The translations under genes were made by a program, and so were the position numbers. A stretch of 64,000 nucleotides of DNA from the NCBI GenBank assembly GCA_040505895.1, contig JBEVXU010000016.1, positions 397,175-461,174 of the forward strand, written 5' to 3'. Under the pieces are notes generated by a model. The model was given only the letters and a program-made list of their open reading frames with translations. It did no database searches and had not been told where the DNA came from. The number at the start of each line of letters is the position of its first letter. Position 1 is the first letter of the stretch. Shown here piece by piece: positions 25,800 through 34,674 of the stretch. Source of the DNA: Vondammii sp040505895 (GTDB taxonomy: Bacteria; Pseudomonadota; Gammaproteobacteria; Chromatiales; Chromatiaceae).

Positions 25800-26207
25800 T
25801 TATACAAGTAGGGGTTGGATGGCCTCTAAAACATCAATCGTGTTTTCTGCCTGAACTTCCAATTCATGTACAATAATTTCAAAACGTGTACCCAAAGCTA
25901 TAGCGCCGAACAGGATGTAGGTATCACCCTGTAGGCCAAAAGCACTCAGCGGTACGGCTGGAGCAAGCTGCAATAGCATTTTGTTGAGATTATCAACTTC
26001 ACTGGACACCACCTCGCCCACACTAAACAGCGGGGTTACCGCCAGCAGTTGTGTCTCTGTAAGTGCCAGATGAATGGGGAACTCATCGTTATTTGAACAG
26101 ACAACCTCAAGTACACCATTGTCCATCAGCAAGGCATCAAAGGATGTGCCTTCGTCCGTTATATGATCGTTTAATCGAAACGCCAGCTCTTCAAGCGTAA
26201 TGGTCAT
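25800..26207 (-). CDS. DUF2170 family protein (YjfI-like)
   Basis: A 135-residue protein matching the DUF2170/YjfI pattern (TLEELAFRLNDHI; IHLALTETQLLAVTPLF; GDTYILFGAIALGTRFEIIVHELEV). Genes of this family are found immediately before a PspA homologue, as here. The function is unknown; it may chaperone or regulate PspA. AGGAG precedes the ATG. Two palindromic boxes lie in the 80 bases upstream. Confidence 0.88.
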   Translation of the reverse strand: MTITLEELAFRLNDHITDEGTSFDALLMDNGVLEVVCSNNDEFPIHLALTETQLLAVTPLFSVGEVVSSEVDNLNKMLLQLAPAVPLSAFGLQGDTYILFGAIALGTRFEIIVHELEVQAENTIDVLEAIQPLLV

Positions 26208-26232
26208 GCCATGCTCCTGTGTAGAGTTTACC

Positions 26233-26278
26233 CGCCATATTATGGCGAGCGACTAAAAGATATGCCATATTATGGCAT
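26233..26278. promoter_or_regulatory. Pair of 13-bp palindromes GCCATATTATGGC (probable operator)
   Basis: CGCCATATTATGGCG (26233-26247) and ATGCCATATTATGGCAT (26262-26278) share the core GCCATA-T-TATGGC; the centres are 30 bp apart, three helical turns. They lie in the only sizeable noncoding gap within the operon before DUF2170-pspA. A related site CATAATACGGC is present at about 30413-30427 upstream of speD. This is the layout expected for a dimeric regulator that binds cooperatively; the regulator is not identified. Confidence 0.7.
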
Positions 26279-26287
26279 GTGTCAAAT

Positions 26288-28036
26288 CTAGTTTTTTTCC
26301 CCAGCAAAAAAGACACCATCCTGTTTTGACCACGCTTCGTGATGAAGCCGGTAAACCCGATGGCTCCCCAGACGATTTATCTCAATGCTTTCAGTGTCTT
26401 TAAAATAGGATGGCGCAAAGATAAAAGCCGCTTCTAATGCCGCCTTTGAGAGCCATGAATTTGCCACGGGTAATTGATCCACCTGAGCAATTCGTTGTGA
26501 TGGAGTCAACCCACGCACCGTGCCTATCGTCCAGCCCCACTCACCAAAGGTTGGCACATTGGTATGGTATTGCTCGGTCAAGTAGCCTGCAGCCTCCATT
26601 GTTTTTCCAATAGAAACAAAGGCCTGCTTCGCATGATAGGGCGACGTCGACTGTACGGCAATCGCTCCGTCACCTGAAAGTAACTCTTTTAGCCGGGCAT
26701 AAAAAAAGTCGGAATAGAGCTTATTCAGGTCAGGATGGCTGGGATCAGGAAGATCAACAATGATGGCATCAAAATGACGCCCCTCACTGACCAATCGCTC
26801 CACTTCAATGAAGGCATCACCAATAATGATAGATACCCTGGAGTCATTAAAGGCATCCTGATTAAGGTTCAGCAGGGTCTGCCGAATATCAGCCGGTACA
26901 TCAGGAGCATCTCCCTTAAAGAGCCCTATCATGGTCGCATCCAGCTCGATTAGCGTCACTCGTTTGGGATTCCAGCGCAAAATATCCCGCACAGCCATGC
27001 CATCACCTCCACCTATCACCAACACATGATCATGCCGGGCAGATGAGAGTAGTGCAGGATAGGTCAAATAACTGTGATAGATATTCTCATCGCTGCTGGA
27101 AAACTGCAGTCGTCCATTTATATAGAGACTCAACAGACTCGGCAGCCCCTGTCCCACATGGCGACGGGTCAGTGTTATATGTTGATAGGGTGTCACCTTG
27201 CTATAGATTGGCGTGTCCTTGAACAAGGTATAGTTCATCTGCAGGACCCAACCACTGCCATTAATGGCCAGCACGATCAGAACGACGGCAAGCCCAACAT
27301 GCACCAACCATAGCCTGGCAGGCCGAACAATTTCTGATTGATAACGCCAGAGAAAAATTAGTCCAATCAGCAGATTGACCGCTGCAGTTCCCACCGCAGC
27401 GGCCATGATTGGGATATTGAGACAGACCCCCACCCAGATCGCCGCACCGATTCCTGCTCCAATATAGTCAGCACCATAAATCGTGCCTGTATTATGAGCT
27501 AAATGCCTACCATGAACCTGCTCGCGTACCCGTGCAATAAGCGGGATCTCCATCCCAATCATGGCCCCCAATATAAATCCTGCAACAAAGGGGGTATAGA
27601 AAGCGAAGTTTTGTAAAAGCGCAATAAAACCACCGTCCGTGGTGATAGAGGGGTGCAACCCGTAGATTTGCTGCAGCCACTCCGGCAGGGTGTAAGTGAA
27701 GGCAATCATTCCTGCCATCAATAGGATAGAGCAGGCACCCAATAGACCGATACCCGCCTCAAGCCAGGCAAAGCCTGTAAACGGACATTTAACCCAGCGG
27801 GCCAAGAAGGCACCGATGCCCATGGCCACAATCATAATGCCGATCATGGCGTAGATGGTGCTTTCTACAGCGCCAAGTATACGTCCTGCATAGTGGGCCA
27901 ATAGATATTCATAAATCAGCCCACATCCAGCCAAGACCAGCATGCCACCAATCAGCAGCAGATCATGGCCCATCAATCGCCTGGATGATGGGGTTTCCGC
28001 GGTAGGCGTCCTATTCTCGGACAGGCTCCTAGCCAA
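26288..28036 (-). CDS. Membrane-anchored spermidine-synthase-like aminopropyltransferase
   Basis: A 582-residue protein. Residues 25-265 contain about seven membrane segments; the C-terminal half is a spermidine synthase fold with the SAM-binding loop VLVIGGGDGMAVRDILRW, the following RVTLIELDATM and FDAIIVDLPDPSHPDLNKLY. This fused type transfers aminopropyl (or related) groups at the membrane and differs from soluble SpeE. SpeD at the start of the operon would supply decarboxylated SAM. The TTG at 28036 overlaps the DUF350 stop by eight bases; an ATG at 27973 is an alternative. Confidence 0.88.
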   Translation of the reverse strand: MARSLSENRTPTAETPSSRRLMGHDLLLIGGMLVLAGCGLIYEYLLAHYAGRILGAVESTIYAMIGIMIVAMGIGAFLARWVKCPFTGFAWLEAGIGLLGACSILLMAGMIAFTYTLPEWLQQIYGLHPSITTDGGFIALLQNFAFYTPFVAGFILGAMIGMEIPLIARVREQVHGRHLAHNTGTIYGADYIGAGIGAAIWVGVCLNIPIMAAAVGTAAVNLLIGLIFLWRYQSEIVRPARLWLVHVGLAVVLIVLAINGSGWVLQMNYTLFKDTPIYSKVTPYQHITLTRRHVGQGLPSLLSLYINGRLQFSSSDENIYHSYLTYPALLSSARHDHVLVIGGGDGMAVRDILRWNPKRVTLIELDATMIGLFKGDAPDVPADIRQTLLNLNQDAFNDSRVSIIIGDAFIEVERLVSEGRHFDAIIVDLPDPSHPDLNKLYSDFFYARLKELLSGDGAIAVQSTSPYHAKQAFVSIGKTMEAAGYLTEQYHTNVPTFGEWGWTIGTVRGLTPSQRIAQVDQLPVANSWLSKAALEAAFIFAPSYFKDTESIEINRLGSHRVYRLHHEAWSKQDGVFFAGEKN

Positions 28037-28916
28037 GCAGAGAACTCACAATCAGCCCAACGGCAATAAAGATAGTAGCCTCAATGCATGCCACCCCAAT
28101 ATTCTGCTGCTCATCCACCTCCTCAACCACATCGATCTTGAGCAACACGGCATGCCGGGCCAGTACGGCAAGTGCGCTGATGGCAGCCGTGATCAGCAAG
28201 GCGACAAACAGCCAATTGAAGGCTAGCGATACCAATGCGAGGGACTGATAGGCAACTAGGCCAGAGGCTGCCTTAACGCCTAGTGCCGCACTCAATAGGT
28301 GCCCCATATAACGAATAGCCAAGGCGCTATTGCCATTCTCGAGTGCACTTTGCAGGGTTTCACCATTGTGCCGTTTTGCATAGATCCGCCCACGCAACCG
28401 GGTGACGGCCAACAATACGATCTGTGCCACAAAGAAGACCAGAATCACCGCAAATACACCCAACCACGATTCAGACTCCACCCAATGGGCTGCGGTATTG
28501 ATGATCAAACCTAACGCTATCAGGTTGGTAGCCTGCACAATTCCAGCGGCAATATTCTTCTCATGCACTTGCTGCTTAAGCGAAAAATGGTGGAAAATCA
28601 CCTTATCATTGATGATCGTCCCCACCTTCAATAGCACAATGCCGATGACCGCATAGAGAGCAACATTCCAGGCTTCACTCAGTAATCCGGCAGAGGCCTC
28701 TCCACTTACCGCACCCGCCAAAACCAACGCGAGTGCCAATGTCCCCCCTGCCACGGAGATGCCAAAGGCATAGTTGTCCCGTGTTGCCAGCTCAGTTGTT
28801 GTATCCACTCCCGCCAACAGGCCTTGGAGGTAACGCAACGCACAGATAGCACCAATGGCAATGAGCAAATCCACGAAGAGGATACCAACCGCCCATAGTG
28901 AAAAATCATTATTCAT
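28029..28916 (-). CDS. DUF350 family membrane protein (YjfL-like, duplicated)
   Basis: A 295-residue membrane protein with about eight helices arranged as two tandem DUF350 units (each with a NIAAGIVQATNLIALGLII-like or GVACIEATIFIAVGLIV-like helix). DUF350 proteins accompany PspA, spermidine-synthase-like and amidoligase proteins. A transport or anchoring role is unproved. GGAGAAGCAAA precedes the ATG. Confidence 0.87.
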   Translation of the reverse strand: MNNDFSLWAVGILFVDLLIAIGAICALRYLQGLLAGVDTTTELATRDNYAFGISVAGGTLALALVLAGAVSGEASAGLLSEAWNVALYAVIGIVLLKVGTIINDKVIFHHFSLKQQVHEKNIAAGIVQATNLIALGLIINTAAHWVESESWLGVFAVILVFFVAQIVLLAVTRLRGRIYAKRHNGETLQSALENGNSALAIRYMGHLLSAALGVKAASGLVAYQSLALVSLAFNWLFVALLITAAISALAVLARHAVLLKIDVVEEVDEQQNIGVACIEATIFIAVGLIVSSLLG

Positions 28917-28936
28917 TTTGCTTCTCCGGTACTCAT

Positions 28937-29941
28937 TTATTTTCCGCCACTAAAGCTGCGGCTGGTGCGTGAAGAGGAACTACGAGCACTTGATTGATTG
29001 AAACGACTGTTTTTTCCTGCAAACTTACTCGGTGTTTTAAAGCTGCCCCGCTTGCTCTGACTCGAAAACTTGTTGGCAGATTTAACAGCACTTCGCTTGG
29101 CAGAGACTGATGCACCGGCTCTGGTTTTTGCATAGGGACTCTTGAATGACTTACCGTTTTTTTGAAACTTCTGTTTTGTTTTGGTCGCCTGAGCCTGTTG
29201 ACTCTTACGTTGCGATGGCGAAGTGTAGTAGTTGCGCCCATAGTCACTGTAGTAGCTGTAACCACGATTGCCCGCCCAGCCACCATAGTAAATAGGTGGG
29301 CGAAACATATTGCTGAATAGAGAATACATTCCATACCACTCCCAAAAGGAGCGTCCCTGGCTATTTTGCCGCCAGTTGCCATAATTGGGGTTACCCACCA
29401 ACTGGCTTCCTGCCCCATAATCACCACTTTGATTGGTCTGAAGAGTGGCCTCTTTACTCATCGCCTCCACACGTGCCAACTTACCATTGGACATGTCAGC
29501 CAGTACATTGATGGGATCGGTGAGCATCATGGAAAACAAGGCAGGATCGGCTGCCACCTGGATTGCACTAAACTCCTGTTGCAGCTGAACCACCTCCGGT
29601 TCACCACCCTTAATTGCTTGGGCAACGGCCTTGTTTGCACTCTCCAGCCGCGCTTTCAACCCTTTTATAATCGGGCCATTCACCGTTGCATCTGTCGCTA
29701 ATGTCTCAACAATCTCTCTTAAATCCGGCGATTGCTTCTTTACAACATCCGCATAAGCATTCAGCAACTTAACATTCCGAATGGATTGGCCTTTGACCTG
29801 TCCAATCAGCTGACTGACATCGGCACTTGCTGAACTCGACTCCAACTGAAGCGACTGTTGCCACAGTTCTTCATCCGAAGTGCATCCACTTAGCCCCAGT
29901 TGGACAAGCAAGAGGATGCAAATCATCGAAATAATTTTCAT
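28937..29941 (-). CDS. Lipoprotein with basic Ser/Lys/Arg-rich tail
   Basis: A 334-residue lipoprotein (lipobox LSGC at about residue 19). The first part (25-170) is helical and soluble. The middle is rich in Gly/Tyr/Trp (YYGGWAGNRGYSYYSDYGRNYY) and the last about 100 residues are strongly basic and low in complexity (SSARSSSSRTSRSFSGGK end). I recognise no family; similar tails occur in surface proteins that bind polyanions. The ATG at 29941 precedes the signal peptide. It lies between DUF350 (20-base gap) and speD (39-base gap). Confidence 0.75.
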   Translation of the reverse strand: MKIISMICILLLVQLGLSGCTSDEELWQQSLQLESSSASADVSQLIGQVKGQSIRNVKLLNAYADVVKKQSPDLREIVETLATDATVNGPIIKGLKARLESANKAVAQAIKGGEPEVVQLQQEFSAIQVAADPALFSMMLTDPINVLADMSNGKLARVEAMSKEATLQTNQSGDYGAGSQLVGNPNYGNWRQNSQGRSFWEWYGMYSLFSNMFRPPIYYGGWAGNRGYSYYSDYGRNYYTSPSQRKSQQAQATKTKQKFQKNGKSFKSPYAKTRAGASVSAKRSAVKSANKFSSQSKRGSFKTPSKFAGKNSRFNQSSARSSSSRTSRSFSGGK

Positions 29942-29980
29942 AGCTCTCCTGTAGATTATCATGAGTTTTTTACCGCCGTC

Positions 29981-30391
29981 TCACCCTGCACTGAGAGGAT
30001 CAGATTGAGAGTGGGAACGTGAGAGGTTTGTAGAAACATGCCCTGCATTAAAAGGCAGGCCACGGTCAATACTTTGCACAGAGGTCACCGCATCCGGGCA
30101 GGCGGTGGTAATCACTTCAGCCGCCCGTAGTGGCCTACAGTCGCCACACATAAAGATATCGAAGGCTGCATAATCATGCTCCGGCCAAGTGTGCACCGTT
30201 ATATGAGATTCAGCCAACAGCACCACCCCGGTTATGCCCTGCCCTGTCCCAAAGGGGTGAAAGTGAGCCTTCAACACAGAGGCACCACCGGCCTCCGCCG
30301 CTGTCACAAGCAACGTCTCCAGCGCCTGTTCACTAAGATGGGCATGCCGACCCTGGCATTCAATAATTAGATGACGGCCAATAGTCAACAC
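29981..30391 (-). CDS. speD: S-adenosylmethionine decarboxylase proenzyme
   Basis: A 136-residue protein with the prokaryotic SpeD (class 1B) signature LLAESHITVHTWPE: Ser of the E-S bond becomes the pyruvoyl group after self-cleavage. GRHLIIECQGR, AAFDIFMCGDC and the length agree. It makes decarboxylated SAM for aminopropyl transfer, here most likely by the membrane-anchored synthase three genes downstream. A GTG at 30391 has GGAG eight bases upstream. It is the first gene of the operon. Confidence 0.93.
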   Translation of the reverse strand: MLTIGRHLIIECQGRHAHLSEQALETLLVTAAEAGGASVLKAHFHPFGTGQGITGVVLLAESHITVHTWPEHDYAAFDIFMCGDCRPLRAAEVITTACPDAVTSVQSIDRGLPFNAGHVSTNLSRSHSQSDPLSAG

Positions 30392-30529
30392 TTACAGCAC
30401 TCCACTGCAAACTTCATAATACGGCATAGGTTATAGCTAACTGTTTAGCATTTATACATCGTCCGCAGCATGACGTATAAATGTCTGTTGAACTCACCGT
30501 CCAGAACAGTCTGCCGATGCTTGATCTAT

Positions 30530-30949
30530 ATGGAATTATTTTTGGCAGGAGGTTCGTTCGATGATACAGCAAGGAAGAGGGCCGCCTGGATAGCGGTAGT
30601 TGCTGTATCATTATGCTCCTTCAAAACGGCTCTCCATGGCTTTGTCCGTACATATTTTTCCTGCCAACTTGCCGCGATAATACCTCATTTTTCGTATTTT
30701 CGCCGCACTCGCCTATCACCTCCTTTGGAACCTATTCCAGCAGATGTTCCACTACCGGAACACCTCCCGGCAAAGGTGAGGTATCGTTGGGTCACTGGGC
30801 GAGGTGGGGAAATCATACATCTTACGCCCACCAGTCTCGTATTAACTGATACTCGGATCGGAGTCGATTACAGCGAAATTCTGTGCATTTTCCCGCAATC
30901 TCAGCGCAATCGATTCCAACTCCCGCCTGATTATTTGGCGGGCCCTTAG
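30530..30949 (+). CDS. Hypothetical protein, low confidence
   Basis: A 139-residue frame starting MELFLAGGSF, with a hydrophobic stretch (AWIAVVAVSLCSF) and a polar C-terminal half that looks protein-like (VRYRWVTGRGGEIIHLTPTSLVLTDTRIGVDYSEILCIFP). It overlaps the sbcC stop by four bases convergently and is divergent from speD. No family is recognised and there is no clear ribosome site, so it may be non-coding. Confidence 0.35.
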   Translation: MELFLAGGSFDDTARKRAAWIAVVAVSLCSFKTALHGFVRTYFSCQLAAIIPHFSYFRRTRLSPPLEPIPADVPLPEHLPAKVRYRWVTGRGGEIIHLTPTSLVLTDTRIGVDYSEILCIFPQSQRNRFQLPPDYLAGP

Positions 30950-33900
30950 ATATTCCCCAATGTGGTCACCCGGCTCCTGCCGCCACCGAGCTTCTCCACC
31001 GCCACCCTGACACCAATCCGCTCCACCAGCATCGGTACATGGGAGATGACGCCGACCTTGCGGCCGAGGGATTGCAAGGTATCGAGGCTGGCGATGGCGA
31101 TATCCAGGGTCTCCTGATCAAGACTGCCGAAACCTTCATCGATAAAGAGCGACTCCACCTGGGTGGTGTTGGAGGAGAGTGATGCCAGGCCCAGCGCCAG
31201 TGCGAGGGAGACAAGAAAGCTCTCGCCGCCGGAGAGGCTGTGGACACTGCGCACCTCATCACCCATATCGGTATCGATCACCTGCAGTTCGAGATCACTT
31301 CCCGGCACCCGTTCCAGACGGTAGCGGCGGGCAAGATCAAGAAGATGGGCATTGGCATAACCGAGCAGTGAGTCGAGGGTGAGACTCTGGGCAAAGGTGC
31401 GGAATTTCTTGCCGTCATATGAACCGATCAGCTCGCTCAATCCAGCCCATAGCTGCCACTGCTGCTGTTGCTGCTGTAACTGAAGCTGCAACTCACTGGA
31501 TGAGCGGCGTCTGTCATCATCCTGTTTGAGCTCAGCCAGGGTGGAGACCAGCTGCTGCCACGTTGCCTCCAGCTGGGTATTGGCGGCTTCAGCCGCTTCT
31601 ATCGCTTTTTCCTGGGCCTCTTGCGGTCTACCTTTCTCATGGGCCGTAAGGCGCTGTTGGCGCTCACCTACCAGAGTGCGGCAGTGTTCCAGCTTATCCT
31701 TTAGTGCAGCAATTGCCGGCTGCTCATCTGTCAGCCAAGACGCCTCCCGGCTGAGCAGCTGTTGCAGCTGTGGCCGGGTCAGTTCTCGTCGACTCAATCC
31801 TTGCTCCAGCTCCTGCTCCAGCATCTGCTGTTGCTTTTTCCGGCGTTTCACCGCCTGCCGCCAATGCACCACACCCCCTTCTGCCGCCGCCAACTTGGCA
31901 GCAAGGGTGTTGAGCTGTTGCTGTACCTCTTCACGCTGTTGACGGGCTTCGGCTACGGCACCATCCAATTGTTTCTCTACACTGGCTGCCGGCTCACCGG
32001 CGAACAGCTGACCACGTACCTGCTGCATTGACCCCATTGCTGCCTGCTCTGTCGTCAGGGCGGCTTGGCTACGCTCCAGTTCGGCCTCAGCATGCTGACA
32101 GGTAACAGCGGCAGTAGCCAACTCACTCCCTGTCTGCCGTATCTGCTCGGCAAGCTCGTTGTGGCTCTGATGCTGTCGCTGCCAGGTATCAATCTCTGTT
32201 TGGCATAAAGCGGTAAAGGCGGAGGGATCGGTAGTCAGCTGCTCCTCCCACCGGTCGATCTTTTCCAGTGGAGTAGCAAGCAGTACCTCGATTGCCGCCA
32301 GCTGCTGTTGCTGCTCCGCCCGCTTCTCTTCAAGGCGACCATGTTGCTCCTGCGACCGATGCAGATCCGCCTCCATTCCGCTTCGCTGATTAAGCGCCTC
32401 TCTCTCCGTCTGCTGCAAGGCCTCCAGTTGCCGGCGTTCTCCATCCACCTCCTGCTGCAGCGCCATTCCTTTCTGCTCTTCTCCCTTTACTCTCTTGAGC
32501 TGCTGCTCAATGGTCTGCGCAAGGGTCTCTATTGCGCTCCTGACCACCCCATCATTCAATGCGCCCTCGGGCTTGCCACTAAAGGCCAAGGCCTGCCAGG
32601 CCTGTACCGTCTCCAGCGCTTGGGTCTCCACACCGGCGATACGTTTTTGAAGAGTCTCTGCTGTGGCTTCAGCTTGCTGTTGTTGACTACGGCTGGTCGC
32701 CTGCTGCTTGATCAGTCCGTCCCTCTGGTCTTCCAGTTCATCCAACCGCCGACTAAGGCTCTCCAGTTGCTGATCAAAGGCACTCTCCAGTATGGTCCAG
32801 GGGTGCTCCTTTGAACCACATACCGGGCAGTGCTCTCCCTCCTTGAGCATGGCGCGCAGTGACTCCGCATGTTCACCTTGAGCGAGAGCAGCAATATCCC
32901 GGGCACGCTTCACCTCATCCAGAACTTGGCCACTGCTCTCCAGTTGCCGTGTTGCATCCTCTGCCTGCTGTTGATGATGAAGGGAGTCTTGGAGCGCCTT
33001 TTCCAGACCGTCTCCCGCCTCCTGCAACTGCTGCTTGGCAGTGGCGGCGCCTTGTATCAACTCACTGCCTTGTCGCACCCCATCCTGTTGCAACTCAAGT
33101 GATTCACGCTCACTCTGGAGGCTTTTCAGGGAGTAGGTGCCCCGCTGCCGCTCCAGCGTTTTCAGGGTTGCCGTGGCCTGCTCAAGCTTTGCTTCGGCCT
33201 GCCGGTATGCCTGACGTTGCTGCTCCAGTGCCGTCTCACCTTCAGTGACACGCTCCTGCAACTGCAGCCGCACCTTCTCTGTCTGCTGCAGGGTGCCATT
33301 CAACTTTGTGTAGCGTTCCAGCTCCGCCTCCCAGCGCCCCCACTCATCGGCAAGGGCGGCATAGGCCTGGTGGGAGGCCAGCCACTCATCCGTCTGTTGC
33401 TGCTGTCGGCGCTGCTCTTCCAGGATCTGCTGCTGACACTCCAGGGTTTTCCCGGCAGTGGTATGCCCCGCCTGCACGCTCTGATGCTCTCCCCGTCTGG
33501 CCTCTAGTGTGTTTATCTGGGCCTCGATGCGGGTATCCAGTTGACGACACTTTGCGAGGTCGGGTTGCGCCTGTTTCAGCGTCTCTTCCGCTGTCAGCAG
33601 CTTGTCAGTGAGTAGTTTCAGGCGCTCCTCTGTCTGGCTCTTCTCTATTTTTCCGATGGCCTCCGATGCCTCGGAATCAGCCAGCTGGTTTGTCGCTTCC
33701 GCCCACTCATTCCCCGCCCTCAAGCAAGCATCAAAGGTGCCTCGTAGGGGTTGCACCTGCTCCACCTGGCGCAGCACTTCCAGGCGGGGGGCTGCAGCTT
33801 CCCAGTCAACTGTCGCCTGCTTCAAATTGCTCTCGGCACTCTGCACCTCAACCCCGAGTGCATCTGACTGTCGGTACCATTCGAACACGCCCTGCAACCG

Positions 33901-34674
33901 TTTGGTCTCACTGAGCTGCCCCTTCCGCTCCTCCTCCAGCTGCTGCTTATCTGCTTCAAGAGCGCTTCTCTTCTCTGCAGCGAGTGGGACAACGCCCTCA
34001 AGCCGACTCTCCAGTTCGCGCAGTCGAGTCGTCTCTTCGGAGGCACGTTCAAAGGCGGCCTTTGAGAGTTCGGTATAGAGACCGGTGCCGGTGATCCGTT
34101 CCAGTAGACTCGAACGATCATTGGCGGTGGCCTTGAGAAAGGCGGCAAAATCACCCTGGGCAAGCAGGACGGAGCGACGGAATTGGTCAAAGGTGAGGCC
34201 GAGTCGTTCGCTGATCGCTTTTAGCGTCTCGCCTTTTCTCTCCCCGATCACCTGACCGGACGCCAGATCAGTAAGCGTTATGGTCTGTGGCTGCAGCCGC
34301 CCCCCCGCCCTGTTGCGGGCGCGCCTCACCTCCCAACGACTGCGATAGATCACGCCATCGGTACCACGAAAATCGACCTCAGCATAACCACTGCCGGTGC
34401 CACGACGAAGGATAGAGCCAACATCGTTGCTCTTTACCCGCAGCGTCTCTTCCTCATCGGCTCGACCGATGGCGACACCATGAGCCGTTGGCAGCCGCGG
34501 CATTCTATCGAACAGCGCCAGACAGAGGGCATCAAGAAGGGTGCTTTTACCGGCACCGGTATGGCCGGTGATAACAAATAGCCCGGCGTGGGCCAGCGGT
34601 GGTTGTTCCAGCGCCAGCTCAAACTCGCCGGCAAGGCTGGCCAGGTTCTCCCCCCGTATCGCCAATATGCGCAT
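30946..34674 (-). CDS. sbcC: Exonuclease subunit SbcC (Rad50-type SMC ATPase)
   Basis: A 1242-residue ATPase: Walker A ITGHTGAGKSTLLDALC at the N-terminus, two long coiled coils, the zinc hook HCPVCGS near residue 615, then the signature VHSLSGGESFLVSLALALGLA and Walker B SLFIDEGFGSLD at the C-terminus. With SbcD it cleaves DNA hairpins and processes protein-blocked ends, relevant to the palindromes in this genome. The start overlaps the sbcD stop (TGATG), coupling translation. Confidence 0.97.
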   Translation of the reverse strand: MRILAIRGENLASLAGEFELALEQPPLAHAGLFVITGHTGAGKSTLLDALCLALFDRMPRLPTAHGVAIGRADEEETLRVKSNDVGSILRRGTGSGYAEVDFRGTDGVIYRSRWEVRRARNRAGGRLQPQTITLTDLASGQVIGERKGETLKAISERLGLTFDQFRRSVLLAQGDFAAFLKATANDRSSLLERITGTGLYTELSKAAFERASEETTRLRELESRLEGVVPLAAEKRSALEADKQQLEEERKGQLSETKRLQGVFEWYRQSDALGVEVQSAESNLKQATVDWEAAAPRLEVLRQVEQVQPLRGTFDACLRAGNEWAEATNQLADSEASEAIGKIEKSQTEERLKLLTDKLLTAEETLKQAQPDLAKCRQLDTRIEAQINTLEARRGEHQSVQAGHTTAGKTLECQQQILEEQRRQQQQTDEWLASHQAYAALADEWGRWEAELERYTKLNGTLQQTEKVRLQLQERVTEGETALEQQRQAYRQAEAKLEQATATLKTLERQRGTYSLKSLQSERESLELQQDGVRQGSELIQGAATAKQQLQEAGDGLEKALQDSLHHQQQAEDATRQLESSGQVLDEVKRARDIAALAQGEHAESLRAMLKEGEHCPVCGSKEHPWTILESAFDQQLESLSRRLDELEDQRDGLIKQQATSRSQQQQAEATAETLQKRIAGVETQALETVQAWQALAFSGKPEGALNDGVVRSAIETLAQTIEQQLKRVKGEEQKGMALQQEVDGERRQLEALQQTEREALNQRSGMEADLHRSQEQHGRLEEKRAEQQQQLAAIEVLLATPLEKIDRWEEQLTTDPSAFTALCQTEIDTWQRQHQSHNELAEQIRQTGSELATAAVTCQHAEAELERSQAALTTEQAAMGSMQQVRGQLFAGEPAASVEKQLDGAVAEARQQREEVQQQLNTLAAKLAAAEGGVVHWRQAVKRRKKQQQMLEQELEQGLSRRELTRPQLQQLLSREASWLTDEQPAIAALKDKLEHCRTLVGERQQRLTAHEKGRPQEAQEKAIEAAEAANTQLEATWQQLVSTLAELKQDDDRRRSSSELQLQLQQQQQQWQLWAGLSELIGSYDGKKFRTFAQSLTLDSLLGYANAHLLDLARRYRLERVPGSDLELQVIDTDMGDEVRSVHSLSGGESFLVSLALALGLASLSSNTTQVESLFIDEGFGSLDQETLDIAIASLDTLQSLGRKVGVISHVPMLVERIGVRVAVEKLGGGRSRVTTLGNI

